Assembly: GCA_905221605.1 (NCBI GenBank)
Contig: CAJNDS010000768.1
Location: forward strand, 332,359-396,358
Direction: 5' to 3'
From: Symbiodinium natans
Lineage: Eukaryota; Sar; Dinophyceae; Suessiales; Symbiodiniaceae
DNA: 64,000 nt
The notes under the pieces were generated by a model. It was not told where the DNA came from and ran no database searches. It saw only the letters and a program-made list of their open reading frames with translations. Numbering within the stretch: the first letter of the stretch is position 1; each line of letters begins with the position of its first letter. Shown here in pieces: positions 45,866-56,655 of this stretch. Both the position numbers and the translations under genes were made by a program.

Positions 45866-45911
45866 GTTTAGGGCTTAGGGCTTAGGGTTTAGGGTTTAGG
45901 GTCTAGGGTCT
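45866..45911 (+). repeat. TTTAGGG telomere-like array
   Basis: About six units including GCTTAGG and GTCTAGG variants. Confidence 0.85.
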
Positions 45912-46805
45912 ACCGCCACCCCCAACTGCAAAGCTCCCGTGCGCTCTGCTACTTGGCAGCAGACCGCCAGCTTCGCCAGTGCAGCACCCGCGGACACTTG
46001 GACAGTGAGGTTTGCAGAAGCAAGGTCATTTTAATATTGCAACAATAATGAAAATATGGTTTATAATAATTGTATCAAATTCATTAGTAAAATGGGTAAT
46101 AAAAAAAGCAAATATTGCAATCATTAGGCCGTGAGAGCCTCAAGCTTGAAGAAACTGCGATCAGGGAAAACTCGTAGTCTTGGCAAGGATAGCCGTCACA
46201 AACCTGGCAGCCTTGTGCCGAGTCAGTTGAATCTATTTAGCCTAAGCTCCCCCCATGCCATCCTACCGCTCCAGCACTTCAAGCCCAATCAACGCCGACA
46301 AGGCTCGCTTCATTATCAGGGCTTGGCGAAGCAGCCGCAGGTCTGCCGAGCATGAAGCAGTGGATTTCTTCTGTGCTGCAATCCCCACAACACTGAAGCC
46401 TCTGCACAGGACCCCTCCCAAAAGTACCTCCAGTGTGGATCTCCGCTATTCTCACATCCCCGCATTCCCCTTAAGCCGGCCACACCAGTCTCCTGCATTC
46501 ACACGCAAACGTGGGCCTGGCCTTCCCAGCCTTGGCGACAAGCGTGGATTGTTTAGGAATGCCCCAACCCGCCTTGAAAGCCCCCAATCAAACCCAAAGT
46601 TACACATGAACTGCTACACTCTACCTAAACCCCCAAAGTGTGCAAAATTATTGCCCTTTTATGGTTTTGGGCTATTTACATACTTTGGGGATCGGGTAGA
46701 CCTTAGACAGCTGCTTTTCAAGACACCATCCCCCCCACCCACCCCGCCCCCCCCTTGGAGGGGACCCTCAAACAGGTTTAGAGGATGCTTAGGGTTTAGG
46801 GGCTT

Positions 46806-47048
46806 CTAATTCCTGAGGTCACGGTAGCCCTCGGAACCAGAGGCATATCCAAAGCGGGATCGACCAAGCTGGGCTGACCCTGGTGCCACATACTTGCCAA
46901 CGAAACACCTCGCCCGCCCACCCACCCATCTCAGGGCACGACCGAAGTGCTTGAGAAACTCCTCCAGGGCAGACTCGTTTGGAAAGCTTCCATTCCTTGG
47001 CAGAATTTGGGAAGCAAAGCCAGGAAAAGCAAAAAACAAAGTGTGCAT
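46806..47048 (-). CDS. Candidate terminal exon, unknown product
   Basis: Reads SFPNESALEEFLKHFGRALR then WVGGRARCFVGKYVAPGSAQ and ends YASGSEGYRDLRN with TAG. Mixed helical and Gly/Arg-rich sequence. An overlapping frame (to 47226) is also open but richer in Trp/Cys and less protein-like. It lies downstream, on the same strand, of 47493-48013. No family recognised. Confidence 0.3.
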   Translation of the reverse strand: MHTLFFAFPGFASQILPRNGSFPNESALEEFLKHFGRALRWVGGRARCFVGKYVAPGSAQLGRSRFGYASGSEGYRDLRN

Positions 47049-47378
47049 GGCAGCTCAAGTCTCTAAGTCCTGGGGAAGGGGACTCCATGGCAGCCAAGGC
47101 GCATGTCTGCAGCCACTCGCTTGACAAAAGTCTCCATCTCTTTGGTGTCCTAGCCGGCGCGTGATAACGGCCAGTTGCATTCAGGCCTAAGTGCCCTGCC
47201 GCGCTTCTGTACATGGAAGTCCCCATGTCTCCTGCAGCACCACGACTTCGTGGTATCCTGGGGCTACGTTTGACAGATCCGGAAATAATTCATTGCGGTG
47301 ACCATAGGGGCCCGAGCCATGTACCCTGCTGACTATGAGGCTCTGATTTTGCACCCCGAACCCAACCAAGACCTGCTT

Positions 47379-47470
47379 GGAGGTTCATGGGTAGTGAACA
47401 GTAGGGTTAGAAGTATGGTTCTACTATTAACCCCCCATGTAGGGTACTTACAGCTACCAAATGAACCTCC
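47379..47470. mobile_element. MITE family E, copy 2
   Basis: About 92 bp with ends GGAGGTTCATGGGTAGT and GGAGGTTCATTTGGTAGCT (minus strand), matching the ends at 44893-45008. The middles differ. Confidence 0.75.
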
Positions 47471-47492
47471 AAGTATGGGTCCCACGCGACGT

Positions 47493-48013
47493 TCAAGCAG
47501 AGGCACCCTCTTCGGACAGGGGAGCTGACTTGCCATCCACCTCTTGGCCTCCCACGTCCGAGGGAGGTTCGTAAGGTAGCGTTGTGGGTTTCTGCGCACC
47601 ATCTCCGAAGAGCGAACATTGGGCGCCAGCGTGAAACAACACACAGCACTGCAAGGCCAGGACACCATCACGGCAAAACCCCAACACCCAAACCCCGTTT
47701 AGGGCTCAGGTTTTCCGTCTGTGCGTGTCTGGAGCAGAAGTTCATGGCTTATCATCGGGGAGTCTTCAGCCTTCGGGATAGCTGGCTCGTTAACAATGTT
47801 GAAGCCATTGGGGTGCTGCCCAACCTGCGAAGAATCAACTCCTGGACCCAGATATTCTTCTCTCCAGCCTTCGTCCAGCTTCAGGGGACGCCCCGATGGG
47901 CCAACTCGCTCCGCCTGCGAGGGAGGAGGGGGGCGTGGTTTGGGGTGGGTACCGAAATGCGGCTGAAACCTCAACGCCACATTTTCAGGTCCCCAAGCTT
48001 GCTCCCGCCTCAC
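47493..48013 (-). CDS. Candidate coding region, unknown product
   Basis: The first frame (48013-47699) reads RPLKLDEGWREEYLGPGVDS then GQHPNGFNIVNEPAIPKAED and DSPMISHELLLQTRTDGKPE P, ending in TAA. The next (47687-47493) reads GDGAQKPTTLPYEPPSDVGG then QEVDGKSAPLSEEGASA and TGA. Both are acidic and proline-rich and look like disordered protein. They could be alternative ends or exons of one gene. A family B MITE lies just upstream (48018-48072) and a family E MITE just downstream. No family recognised. Confidence 0.35.
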
Positions 48014-48017
48014 TTCT

Positions 48018-48072
48018 GTATTCCCTTATGGTTCCCACATCACAATACGATTCTAACTATTCAGGCCCCATG
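48018..48072 (-). mobile_element. MITE family B, truncated reversed copy
   Basis: On the minus strand GGGGCCTGAATAGTTAGAAT and ACCATAAGGGAATA match the 36.7 kb copy. The far end is missing. Confidence 0.6.
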
Positions 48073-48159
48073 TTAGAATGCTCTGGCGCGCCTCGTACAT
48101 CTCCTTGCGGTGTGTGGCGAGGTCCTCTTGCTTGTCAGCATTCTTACGGGCCTCCTAAA

Positions 48160-48382
48160 CCCAAAACCCAAAACCCTAAACCCTAAACCCCTTTTTCGCC
48201 CCCGACGGGCCCAAGGTTCCAAAAGTTCCTTCTACAGTAAGGGCACCCCTTTTGACCCTAAACCCTAAACACTAACCCTAAACCCTATGTTTTTTTTCTC
48301 CCAATTTGGTCTGGGTGGGGGATGCCCAAACCCTAAGCCCTAAACTGCCCTAAACCCTCAACCCTAAACCCTTTTTTATAAA

Positions 48383-48441
<59 letters not shown>

Positions 48442-49150
48442 GCTTAATTAAAACCCTAAACCCTAAACCCTAAACCCTAAACCCTAAACCCTAAACCCTA
48501 AAAATGATGAACGTCCCCAAAGCATCTCCAAAAGCCCAGGGCTCCTGCAGCACCAGCCGGCGGTCCCGGTCTGAGCCAGAGTGTGAGGGCCAATCGAAGG
48601 CGCACCACGTGAGGGGCCTCTTTGGGGGTGGGGGGGGGGGGTTTAGGGTTTAGGGTTTAGGGTTTAGGGGTTAGGGTTTAGGGTTTAGGGTTTAGGGTTT
48701 AGAGTTTAGGGCTTAGGGTTTAGGGGTTCGGGGGGATCGGTTTCGGCCCCCTTGTCTCCAAGAGACAAACGGGATTTTGGGGGTTCATAGGTGGAGGCGC
48801 GGAGGAGTTGGGGGCGTCGAAGGCTCTTGCGCCTGGGGATTTGGGGCTTAGGTGTTCAACATGGTTTGGGGCCAGCAACTCCCACTTTACAAGCCTTAAA
48901 CCCCGTGTTGTCTCCGCAATCCTTGATTGTGCGTGGGACTTCCGTCGTCCCTGAAGCCCTAAACCCTAAACCCTAAACCCCAAACCCTAAACCCTAAACC
49001 CTAAACCGAAAACGAGCCCGGAGCCCAGTGCGCAGCCAAGGCTCGGCAACACTTCGCAAGCGTGGCTGCCTGCAAGATTTCTGCAACATGGCGCGCATGT
49101 TTGTCTCGACTTTATGAAGTATGGTTTAGGGTTTAGGGTTTAGGGTTTGT
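48160..49150. repeat. Cluster of telomere-like arrays in alternating orientation
   Basis: C-strand arrays at 48160-48190, 48255-48290, 48448-48503 and 48956-49007 alternate with G-strand arrays at 48639-48728 and 49123-49150. A CT repeat (48387-48440) and a G run (48629-48641) lie among them. This is the densest such cluster in the window. Confidence 0.9.
48387..48440. repeat. CT microsatellite
   Basis: About 26 CT repeats. Confidence 0.95.
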
Positions 49151-49837
49151 CTATATTTCTTGTACCCCCAAAAGGACACCCAAGGTATACACTCACCAAC
49201 ATGAAAGAGGAACCTTATATACACTCACCAAAAACAGTAATATAAACCCTGCTGCGACATGTTCTGCGGACTCAAGCCTTACACCCAGACGGTTCTTGTC
49301 CGCAACTTCGGGCATTATAGAGTGCTCTCCAGGTCACTTGCCACAGCTCATGTAATCTAGTCAACGCCGTTTGATGCTACGAGGCCTCGGCACTTGATTC
49401 TTGCGACCCTGCTTTAACTGAGCTTCAGATCAAACAGAATCCCAGTTCCCAAAGGCTAAAACTGCCCTAGCCTCACAATTCATAGAGCCTCCCTGGTCGC
49501 GGGCCTCGGAATTTTACCGCCAGAGTCCGTGTCGGCGACCAGTTCTCCACGCGGTATGGTGGCGGTTCGTCCTGGGAGGTACAAGCAAGGGACACTGGGC
49601 GTGCTGGGTTTACAAAGGACCTGCCTTAGAATTCTAAGGTGTAATAAGACCTAAGACCTAAACCAACCACCCTGGATTTTAATGTCCCTAAAGCCACATC
49701 CGTTAGCCTTGAACCAACTTCAGTCAATACAATACAAGAGCACCCTGTGCCCCAAGACATCATGATGCCATCAAGGCAGCAGCGGATGGCAGGAGGGCGT
49801 GCCTGCGCGTCGTCAAGCCTGAAGCAGCCAAGGCGCG

Positions 49838-50885
49838 CTAAGCATCATGAAGGCTGTGCTGTTCAGCACCTGGGCTGCTGTGGAGTGCTTTGAAAAAAAA
49901 ACTGTCCAAGCCGGAATGTTCTTTCACAGGGGACTCCTGCTCATTCCACTCGCAAGGCTCCCGACAGCTCTGCAGGGCACTTGCACAAAGCTTCTTGCTG
50001 AAAGCAAGGACAGGCTCTTCCCTTTTCCGCGCCACATGGCTGCATTGTTGCTCAGAGTCTTCATCAGCAGCACTCATAATTTCGGAGACCCCGGTGTCAA
50101 GACCCTAACCGTTGGGCCCTAACCCGTGCGCCTGCACGGAGCAGCGAAGGAAGTTCACCTGGCCAGAGCTACTACTCAGGCAATTGGGCGCTGTTAACAT
50201 GCTTGTTCTTTCTTTTTTTCTTTCTTTCTTTGTTTCTTTCGTGTTTGTCTTCTCTGTCTCTCTGTCTCTCTTTCCGGTGGTGCGCGGACCTTGACATCCA
50301 GCTTCAATGATCCTTCTGAATGCTGCATGTTTAGAAGTTAACCCGTAGCCTTTGCCAGCAAGCTGGCAATCAAAGCCTAAACGCCTACTTGTTCTGAGGT
50401 TCAGGCGCTTTTGGCATGATGCTTCATATCCGTGATCCTTCGCTGGAACTTTATGAGGTAGACAAAAGCAATGCCCTTTCTCAACCATTTCCCAACCCCT
50501 CCCGACAAAACGAGCCCAGTGCGACGCAGGACTCGTCCCCAGCGACCGGGGAGCGGAGGGAGATCACGGACTCGCAGGCGGAGTTCAGGCTAAGCCAGCC
50601 TTAGAGGGCAACGAGAGAGGCGAGGGGGGGGGGTTTTTCAACTCAGGGTTCAAGGGTTGCAGTGCCCGGAATCCGCTTCAAGCAAGGAAGCCATCATGTT
50701 TCGACCCGTAGTTCCGGGAGTTCTTGCAAACTTCTTTGCTGCAAACCGCCCCCACAAGAGCACACACACACACAACTTGACTGCCTGAAGCCACACCTGC
50801 TAGACGTGGAAGAACAGTGGCAATTTGCTCCCACACTTCACTGGCTTTCTTCATGCATCCCTCTTTGCGGGGCTCGAAAAGCTGA
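49838..50885 (-). CDS. Three candidate exons of one gene, unknown product
   Basis: Exon 50797-50885, between AAACCAG and GTGTGG, reads QLFEPRKEGCMKKASEVWEQ then IATVLPRLA. A second piece near 50300-50400 reads RRLGFDCQLAGKGYGLTSKH then AAFRRIIEAGCQ before GTCCGC. A third starts at an ATG (50077), reads MSAADEDSEQQCSHVARKRE then EPVLAFSKKLCASALQSCRE, and may stop at a GTGAAAG donor near 49921. All have charged helical character and lie in order on the minus strand. I could not prove the joins. No family recognised. Confidence 0.33.
50205..50275. repeat. TTTC/TCTC low-complexity tract
   Basis: TTTCTTTCTTTC followed by TCTCTGTCTCTC, probably intronic relative to the minus-strand candidate exons. 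Confidence 0.8.
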
Positions 50886-52124
50886 CTGGTTTTGATCGGG
50901 CAGCGGCTCCATGGTAAGCCGGCCGCCTGGCAACCCAAGCTCAAGGGGACTTTTCAAGGGTTCAGCATCGGATCATACAAAGGACGCCTTCCCCCAAATC
51001 ATTGCCTAGGGCTTGGAAGGATGAGTATCAGCTGTTCATGGCCCTGGCCCTCAAGTATCATGCAGTATCCTCCTAGTCATCTTCCCAACAGGAAAGCTGT
51101 CAGTCTACCAGACGAAGGTCAGCGCAAGGTCTGCAATCCCGACATCTACCAACCAGGTCCTACCTACAAGGGTGCCCTTTTCCGTATTTCTTCTGTTGAG
51201 TTTCATAAAGAGGAACCCAGAGCCCCAAGAAGGGTAAAAAGGGCACCACTGGGCATCCTCGACATGAAAGGGACCCTAAACCCTAAATCCTAAACCCGTT
51301 TTTGCAACTGGGACTTGGTGACTGCCAGAAAGGAATCCCCTCTTCATACGCCCTAAACCCAAAACCCTAAACCCTAAACCCTGAACCCTGAACCTTAAAC
51401 CTCAACCCGGTCCCCAATTTCGGGCCGGAGCCTCTCCCAGCTCGGCCATCTCATTGGCAGGATCCTCACTCTTGCCTTGGCGGTCCATAATCACAATGAA
51501 AAATCATATAATTGTAGTATATATATATAATATAATATAACACCTATTTCAAACCCACATATTATATACTTCTCATATACATACCATGTAATTGTAATAA
51601 TCGTGTAATAATACTGAATGGGGGCGACCCCCCCCAAAGGCCATCTGCACCGGGACTGAGGGAGCATTCGAGCTACTGCGTTCTACGACCTGGAGCTTCT
51701 GCAAATTTCCGGCACGTGCGTCGTTCACCCTTGTATCCCGCAAAGCTTGGGGTACTGTGCTTCTTCCTGGAACCTGAACCACCAGCCTCGAAGTGCAGAC
51801 CCTAGGGTCCTGGGAGTTCGACATGCCAGCCCAGGCACTCCTTGCCAAGAAGACCACGCAGCCAACGCCGGCGCCGTTCAAGTTCAACTTGCCAGCCTAT
51901 GAGTTGGAGTGATGTTTACCCTACACCCTAAACCCTAACCCTAAACCCCACTATGCTTAGGATTGAAAAAGTGCAGGCTTGAATGCGTTTGGGATCCTGA
52001 AGCCTCGAAACCTCGATATCATCCTGGACCTGGGAGCGAGCAACAAGGGCCTGGAAAGGGCAGCGAACAGTGTCATCGAAGGATCATCGACGACGACTAC
52101 TAATTATTTCTAGATCTGCTACTC

Positions 52125-52173
52125 TACTTCTACTTCTGCTACTTCTACTACTTTGCTACTTCTAGTACTTCTG

Positions 52174-52206
<33 letters not shown>

Positions 52207-52215
52207 CTCCTACTA
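52125..52215. repeat. CTA/CTT trinucleotide repeat
   Basis: Imperfect CTACTTCTGCTA passing into a pure CTA run. Confidence 0.9.
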
Positions 52216-52708
52216 CTCCTACTGCGACTCTACCACTACGATTACGACTTCTTCTCCTCCTGCTGATGATGACCAGCGCTCGATGGTTTGGTTTGGGGGT
52301 GAGAATGCCCTGACTCGCTCCCTCCGCATCTGGCCTCCGCGTGCCGCCAGAAAATCCTTAGCTTCCCGGCTACCCAAAGTTCCTTAATTAAGGGTACTGG
52401 GAGCTCTTCTTCTACAGCTTCTGTTTCGGTCGCTTTCCGGCCTACAGTCGTGCCATGGGCGAACCATACATTCCCTTATGTTCCCCCCCGCCACCTCCCA
52501 CCAACAGCCGGCAAGCGTCTGCATCGACACTTCGGTCCGCTGCCGCTTTCGCAGGTCCACGCCCTGGCGCCCTAAGACCCTAAGGGACCCTAAGGGACCC
52601 TAAACCGTTCTAAGCCCAAAGTTTTCCAGCATGTCACCCCATCACTGGGAGCAACTGCACAGAGGCCTGGCAATGGGTAGGTTCCTGTGTTTCAGTGTGT
52701 GCGATACT

Positions 52709-52938
52709 GTTGATGGAGGAAATCTTGCACCGCTTTATATGGCCAAGCAAAGTAGAGACCCCGCGCCCCCTTTTTAAAATTGATTGTTCTTCCTCGGAAG
52801 CGCCGTGGGTTCCGATGACAAAAATCTTGCACCACCTCAGTGTCCATCATCGTCAATATTAAAAAGGGGGTGCGGGGTCATGCTCATGTGTCGTGTCACT
52901 TGTTATTCAATAAGTGGTGCAAGATTTCCTCCATCAAC
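52709..52938. mobile_element. Fold-back element with 23-bp perfect ends and inner arms
   Basis: Positions 52709-52731 and 52916-52938 are perfect reverse complements (GTTGATGGAGGAAATCTTGC plus ACC). Inside, 52757-52783 and 52853-52879 are a second pair of 27-bp arms with two mismatches (GACCCCGC...CCCCCTTTTT). A third copy of the end motif AAATCTTGCACCA lies in the centre at 52822-52834. No coding capacity. Confidence 0.8.
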
Positions 52939-53777
52939 CGTATGTCTCTGACTCAGATACCCGTTGTGAAATATACGGGGCTAGACGGTCAGTTAAAACG
53001 AATAGTTTCTGTACTTTGTGTTGTCATTTCAAGTAAACGTCGGGATTCTGAGGGAATGATACAGTTCTTTAAAGCGCCTAGGCTGCAGGGTTGGTGGAAC
53101 CACGGGTGGTCCCCGCTCCCGAATCTCCCTGATCAGATCGGAACCAACTGTGACCTAGTGCCTCACCTGCACTCAGGTAAAGCTCAGCCTACCTCCACTC
53201 GACCTCTGCAATCCTGACTTCCGGCGCGGCCTGCGACAATTTCGTCCACGGCTCCTTCAACAGCCATTTTGCCGGCTCCACGGTGCCCGTGTTTGGAAGG
53301 CCTTACGGGTCACTGCAGGGACATACAGTATGTTTCAGGTTGAAGATTGACAGATTGTATGCTCGGCCTAGAGAGTCAAGTGACAGCCACGTACAGCGCA
53401 CAGCCCCAGCCTATTCAATCCTAGCAGGTCCTACAAATGCCCACGCACTAGGTTCGCCAGCAAACCTAGGAAGGTTTAAGGCAGCTTAACCCTCAGGACA
53501 TACAAGGCACCATGGGGGATCCTAGGCATCCGATGTCTTGCGTAAAACAAATCCGTGTATGCTGGCTCCAGGGGCCAATCCAGACTTCCGCTGGCCGGCT
53601 CAGCACCACCTCCCCGAAGTCGAAATCCTGGCATTGCCATGAAGGGCTCAGGGTTTTATTTTGCCACCCGCCCAGCACTCGCGGCTCAGGGGTTCAGGGT
53701 TGTAGCGTTTGGGGACATGACTGGTCTCAGAGAACAGAACTGTTCATGGTTGGGATAGTATTTCAAAAGGAAAATTT

Positions 53778-54212
53778 CTATTGCTTAGGGAGTTTAAGTA
53801 CCCTTAAAAATGTGAAATGTCCCACTATGACAAAGACAACAGTTCCAGTGCCACGCCGTGCCTTGAGGTACTCTCCGCGCAGGCACAGCAGCCGCCCCTC
53901 CTCGCTGGAGCCGAAAGAGGAGCCACACGTTGCTTCAAAACGTCTAATATAGGGGCCCTGAATTTGAATAGGGTTTTGGGGGCTACTATAGTATAGTAAT
54001 AAAGGGACCATAAGGGAATACTAGGAGTAACTATTCCGGCCCCTATAGTAGGTTCAGCACTGTCACTTTGTATTCGATCTTGGGATACGTGGCGGCGGCA
54101 ATCACTAGTGGCAGACATCGCCTTCGCAAGGATCCGCATGCTCTGCGGCAGTCGTCCGAGCTGCACCAGCTTATCCCTGTACGGAAGAAAGCCTCGAACA
54201 AGAAAAGCCATG
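53778..54212 (-). CDS. Two candidate coding pieces split by a MITE
   Basis: Piece 54052-54212 reads RGFLPYRDKLVQLGRLPQSM then RILAKAMSATSDCRRHVSQD. Piece 53778-53945 reads FEATCGSSFGSSEEGRLLCL then RGEYLKARRGTGTVVFVIVG and ends at a TAG. A family B MITE (53949-54048) separates them and another (54213-54285) flanks the first. They may be exons of one gene with a MITE in the intron, or unrelated frames. Confidence 0.25.
53949..54048. mobile_element. MITE family B copy
   Basis: TATAGGGGCCCTGAATTTGA at the left, and TATAGGGGCCGGAATAGTTA on the minus strand at the right. Inner TTTTGGGGGCTACTATAGTA and AAAGGGACCATAAGGGAATA. About 100 bp. Confidence 0.75.
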
Positions 54213-54285
54213 GGAATAGGGTTTTGGGGGTCATTATAGTACATTATCAAGGGACCATAAGGGCATACTATGAGTAATCCACCCC
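54213..54285. mobile_element. MITE family B, truncated copy in tandem orientation
   Basis: Shares GAATAGGGTTTTGGGGGT, ATTATAGTACATTATCAAGG and GGACCATAAGGGCATACTA with the copy 264 bp upstream, but lacks both outer ends. Confidence 0.65.
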
Positions 54286-54586
54286 TCCCCCCCCCGCCCC
54301 CGGAGTTGCAGTTGCTGACGCAGAGAAAGTAAAGTGTTGACATGGATGCCGCCTCCAGTCGACACACGGTCGAGGGCCAGAGGGTATTTGTACTTCACGG
54401 AGATCATCCTGTGTCGGAGAACACAGGTTCAGGACCACCTACAGCTTGTGACGTTCTTCTCTTGCAGTCGAACGACCATAAGTTTACGATGTGGGGCGTT
54501 CCAGGGTAAACCAAGGCCAGGCATCTTGAGGCCCAGACTGGCAAGGTCAACCCCGGGCCCTAAGCCCTTCTTTGTTGTATTTGTAT

Positions 54587-54652
54587 TTCACTAGTTTTGC
54601 TTAACCCCCCTAAACCCTTGAGCCTTTCCTGTTTCACTAGTTTTGTTTAACC
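54587..54652. repeat. Direct repeat of TTTCACTAGTTTTG
   Basis: TTTCACTAGTTTTGCTTAAC and the same with one C/T change recur 45 bases apart. Confidence 0.75.
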
Positions 54653-55020
54653 CAGGACTGCTGAGGCTCCGGGGCCCCAAACCCTCAACCCTAAGCTCAG
54701 CGCTCGGCTGGAGCAATGGCCGCCCTGGAAGGCGCAAAGCCACTGCCTGCGTTGGAAGCGGCCGTAGCATCGAGCTCCATTGTGAAACCTACAGCCTTTG
54801 ACGGATTTGTAGATGTTTCGAGTTTGAGTTCAGGGTTCTTTTGCTGCGCATTCCTCGGTACGCTTTATCGTCCGTAATAACACCACCTGCTTGGTAACGA
54901 ATGCCCCGTACTTGGTTGCACGATCATGCCTCTCTTGAGTTTGGCTTCTTGTGTGGAATGCCGGCTGCCCGCTTGCAGCTGGTAGAGGTGTCCGGCTTGG
55001 GGGCAGGAGGTGTAACCCGA

Positions 55021-55073
55021 AGCCCTAAACCCTAAACCCTAAACCCTAAACCCTAAACCCTAAACCCTAAACC
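55021..55073 (-). repeat. CCCTAAA telomere-like array facing 55165-55230
   Basis: About seven units. The opposed G-strand array lies 90 bp away. Confidence 0.9.
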
Positions 55074-55164
55074 AAAGCCAACAGGCCTGATCCCCCAACG
55101 CACGCAGCTCTCAAGTCCGGCCTTGGCACCCTTGCGCAGATCCGATGCCTTTTTCAGCTGATGG

Positions 55165-55230
55165 GTTTAGGGTTTGGGTTTAGGGTTTAGGGTTTAGGGT
55201 TTAGGGTTCAGGGTTCAGGGTTCAGAAGGA
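55165..55230 (+). repeat. TTTAGGG telomere-like array
   Basis: About nine units ending in TTCAGGG variants. Confidence 0.9.
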
Positions 55231-55331
55231 GCACTGGGGGTGGATGGGTGCCACTGAGGCGATTTGTGGGGGAAAGAGAGAAGAGCAGTAAATGTCTGGT
55301 AGTCGGGGTTGTGGTGTTCTGACCTGGAGGA

Positions 55332-55706
55332 TTGGAGATTTTGAAGTCCAGATGTTGGTTGCACCTAGTCCGTCATGACTCCGCCCTTTCCACCCGTGAC
55401 TTACCCGGAGCCTGGCAACGCGTTGGGAAGTGGAACAGCGCCAGGCCTCAGAGCCACAACGCTCTTTGGTGTCGAGGGCTTAAGCCCGCAGTGAATCGTG
55501 GCGAAGTGGCTTACGTCAGACGTGTTGATTCGATGCGGAACGGGGCCACCCCTAGGGTGAAGCACAAGAAGACCCCAGCTTCAGGCAAGAGACTTGCGCC
55601 AGGCGGCACCCAGATCGCCTGGATTAGGGTGCAGGGTCTAGCTCTTACAAGCTGGTTCCTCAAAGTACGGGCGGGGATCGTCGCAACCGAGATCTCTTTT
55701 GAAGAT
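55332..55706 (+). CDS. Candidate exon ending at GTAAGT, unknown product
   Basis: The last part reads SWFLKVRAGIVATEISFED and ends at a consensus GTAAGT (55707). The W-x5-AGI spacing is reminiscent of the N-terminal helix of glutathione S-transferases, but the following residues do not continue the match. The minus strand is open over the same bases, so strand is uncertain. Confidence 0.2.
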
Positions 55707-55872
55707 GTAAGTGGGAGTAAGCATGAGAGACAAACAAGTTGCAACCCAGATTCACGGGTGTTCAGGATATAGTGCTCAGAGCCTCACTTCTTCTGTTTCT
55801 CGAAAATTGTTCCCAGAGTTTGATCCATCAACCTCTTGCCGGCACCGCTCAAGAAAAAAAAACACACGCCGC

Positions 55873-56196
55873 CTTCGGGTCATTGAAGCCCCGGAACTCG
55901 CCCCACTCGGTTTTTGAACCCAGACTCTTTACGCTAAACACTAAAACCATACTAAACCCCAACACCTCCTTCTCGTCGTCTTGCGCGATGAAATCCGCGA
56001 TCGAGAGAATCCGACCTGGCCATGGGCTCCAGGCTTCTACCAAAACATATCTTGGGTTGTGCGAATCGACATAACACTTTTTGAAACTCTTGGTCACTAA
56101 CAACAAAGCAACCTCGCATCCGATACCGAGAGCTGATCTTTTGAGTATTTCTTCAATTTTTTCAACTTCCTGGGGCCCTACAGTAGCAGGTAGCAT
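55873..56196 (-). CDS. Candidate gene start with weakly PWWP-like segment
   Basis: Starts at ATG 56196 and reads MLPATVGPQEVEKIEEILKR then SALGIGCEVALLLVTKSFKK and VLVEAWSPWPGRILSIADFI followed by AQDDEKE. The frame stays open through 108 codons to TEWGEFRGFNDPK, which ends AAG before GCGGCG, a GC-type donor. A 39-base TTTAG-rich stretch (55937-55975) inside could be read through or be a tiny intron, and either keeps frame. WSPWPGRIL resembles the core of PWWP chromatin-reader domains, but the preceding strand differs and I give that little weight. Codons are more A/T-rich than in most candidates. Confidence 0.5.
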
Positions 56197-56655
56197 AAAC
56201 CTCCCTAGGGCTCATCTACCTGAATAGGGATTACGTAGTAGAAGGTATATGACCCCCAATTTTAGGGTTCATTTGGTCCCCAAGGCTACCTACCTTTCGG
56301 TTGCCGTGGGTTTACGTACCAAGCTTGCCAACATCAGGGTTGACGATCATCAAAGACCGCTAAGTATAGACCCCAAAATAGTAGGATCCCCCACAATAAG
56401 GCCCTATCAGGTACCCTCAATTTTTAACCCCCAAATCAGCGGCCGATGCTTTGACAGGGTTTTGGTTTAGGCATTCGGAAAAAGGTCGAAGCTGCACGAA
56501 AACCACGTGACATGATGTGAAATGCCTTGAAATCCCTCCGTGGCAAGCCGGTTTAGTAGGAACTCCATTTGGCCCGGGTTTCCACACTTCCATGCCTGCA
56601 CTGCTCCATGCAAATCTACATTGTACCTCGCTGGAACTGACCGCTTGTCCCTGAC

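Larger units (their letters stand above)
51300..53700. other. No gene recognised; fold-back element and simple repeats
   Basis: Contains telomere-like arrays (51350-51400, 51918-51945), an ATA-rich patch (51495-51600), a CTA repeat (52125-52215) and the large fold-back at 52709-52938. Open frames are short or cross the fold-back. Confidence 0.5.

Noticed and set aside
55650-55706. Glutathione S-transferase N-terminal domain
   Set aside because: Only a W-x5-AGI spacing fits. The expected following segment is absent. Kept only as a low-confidence frame.
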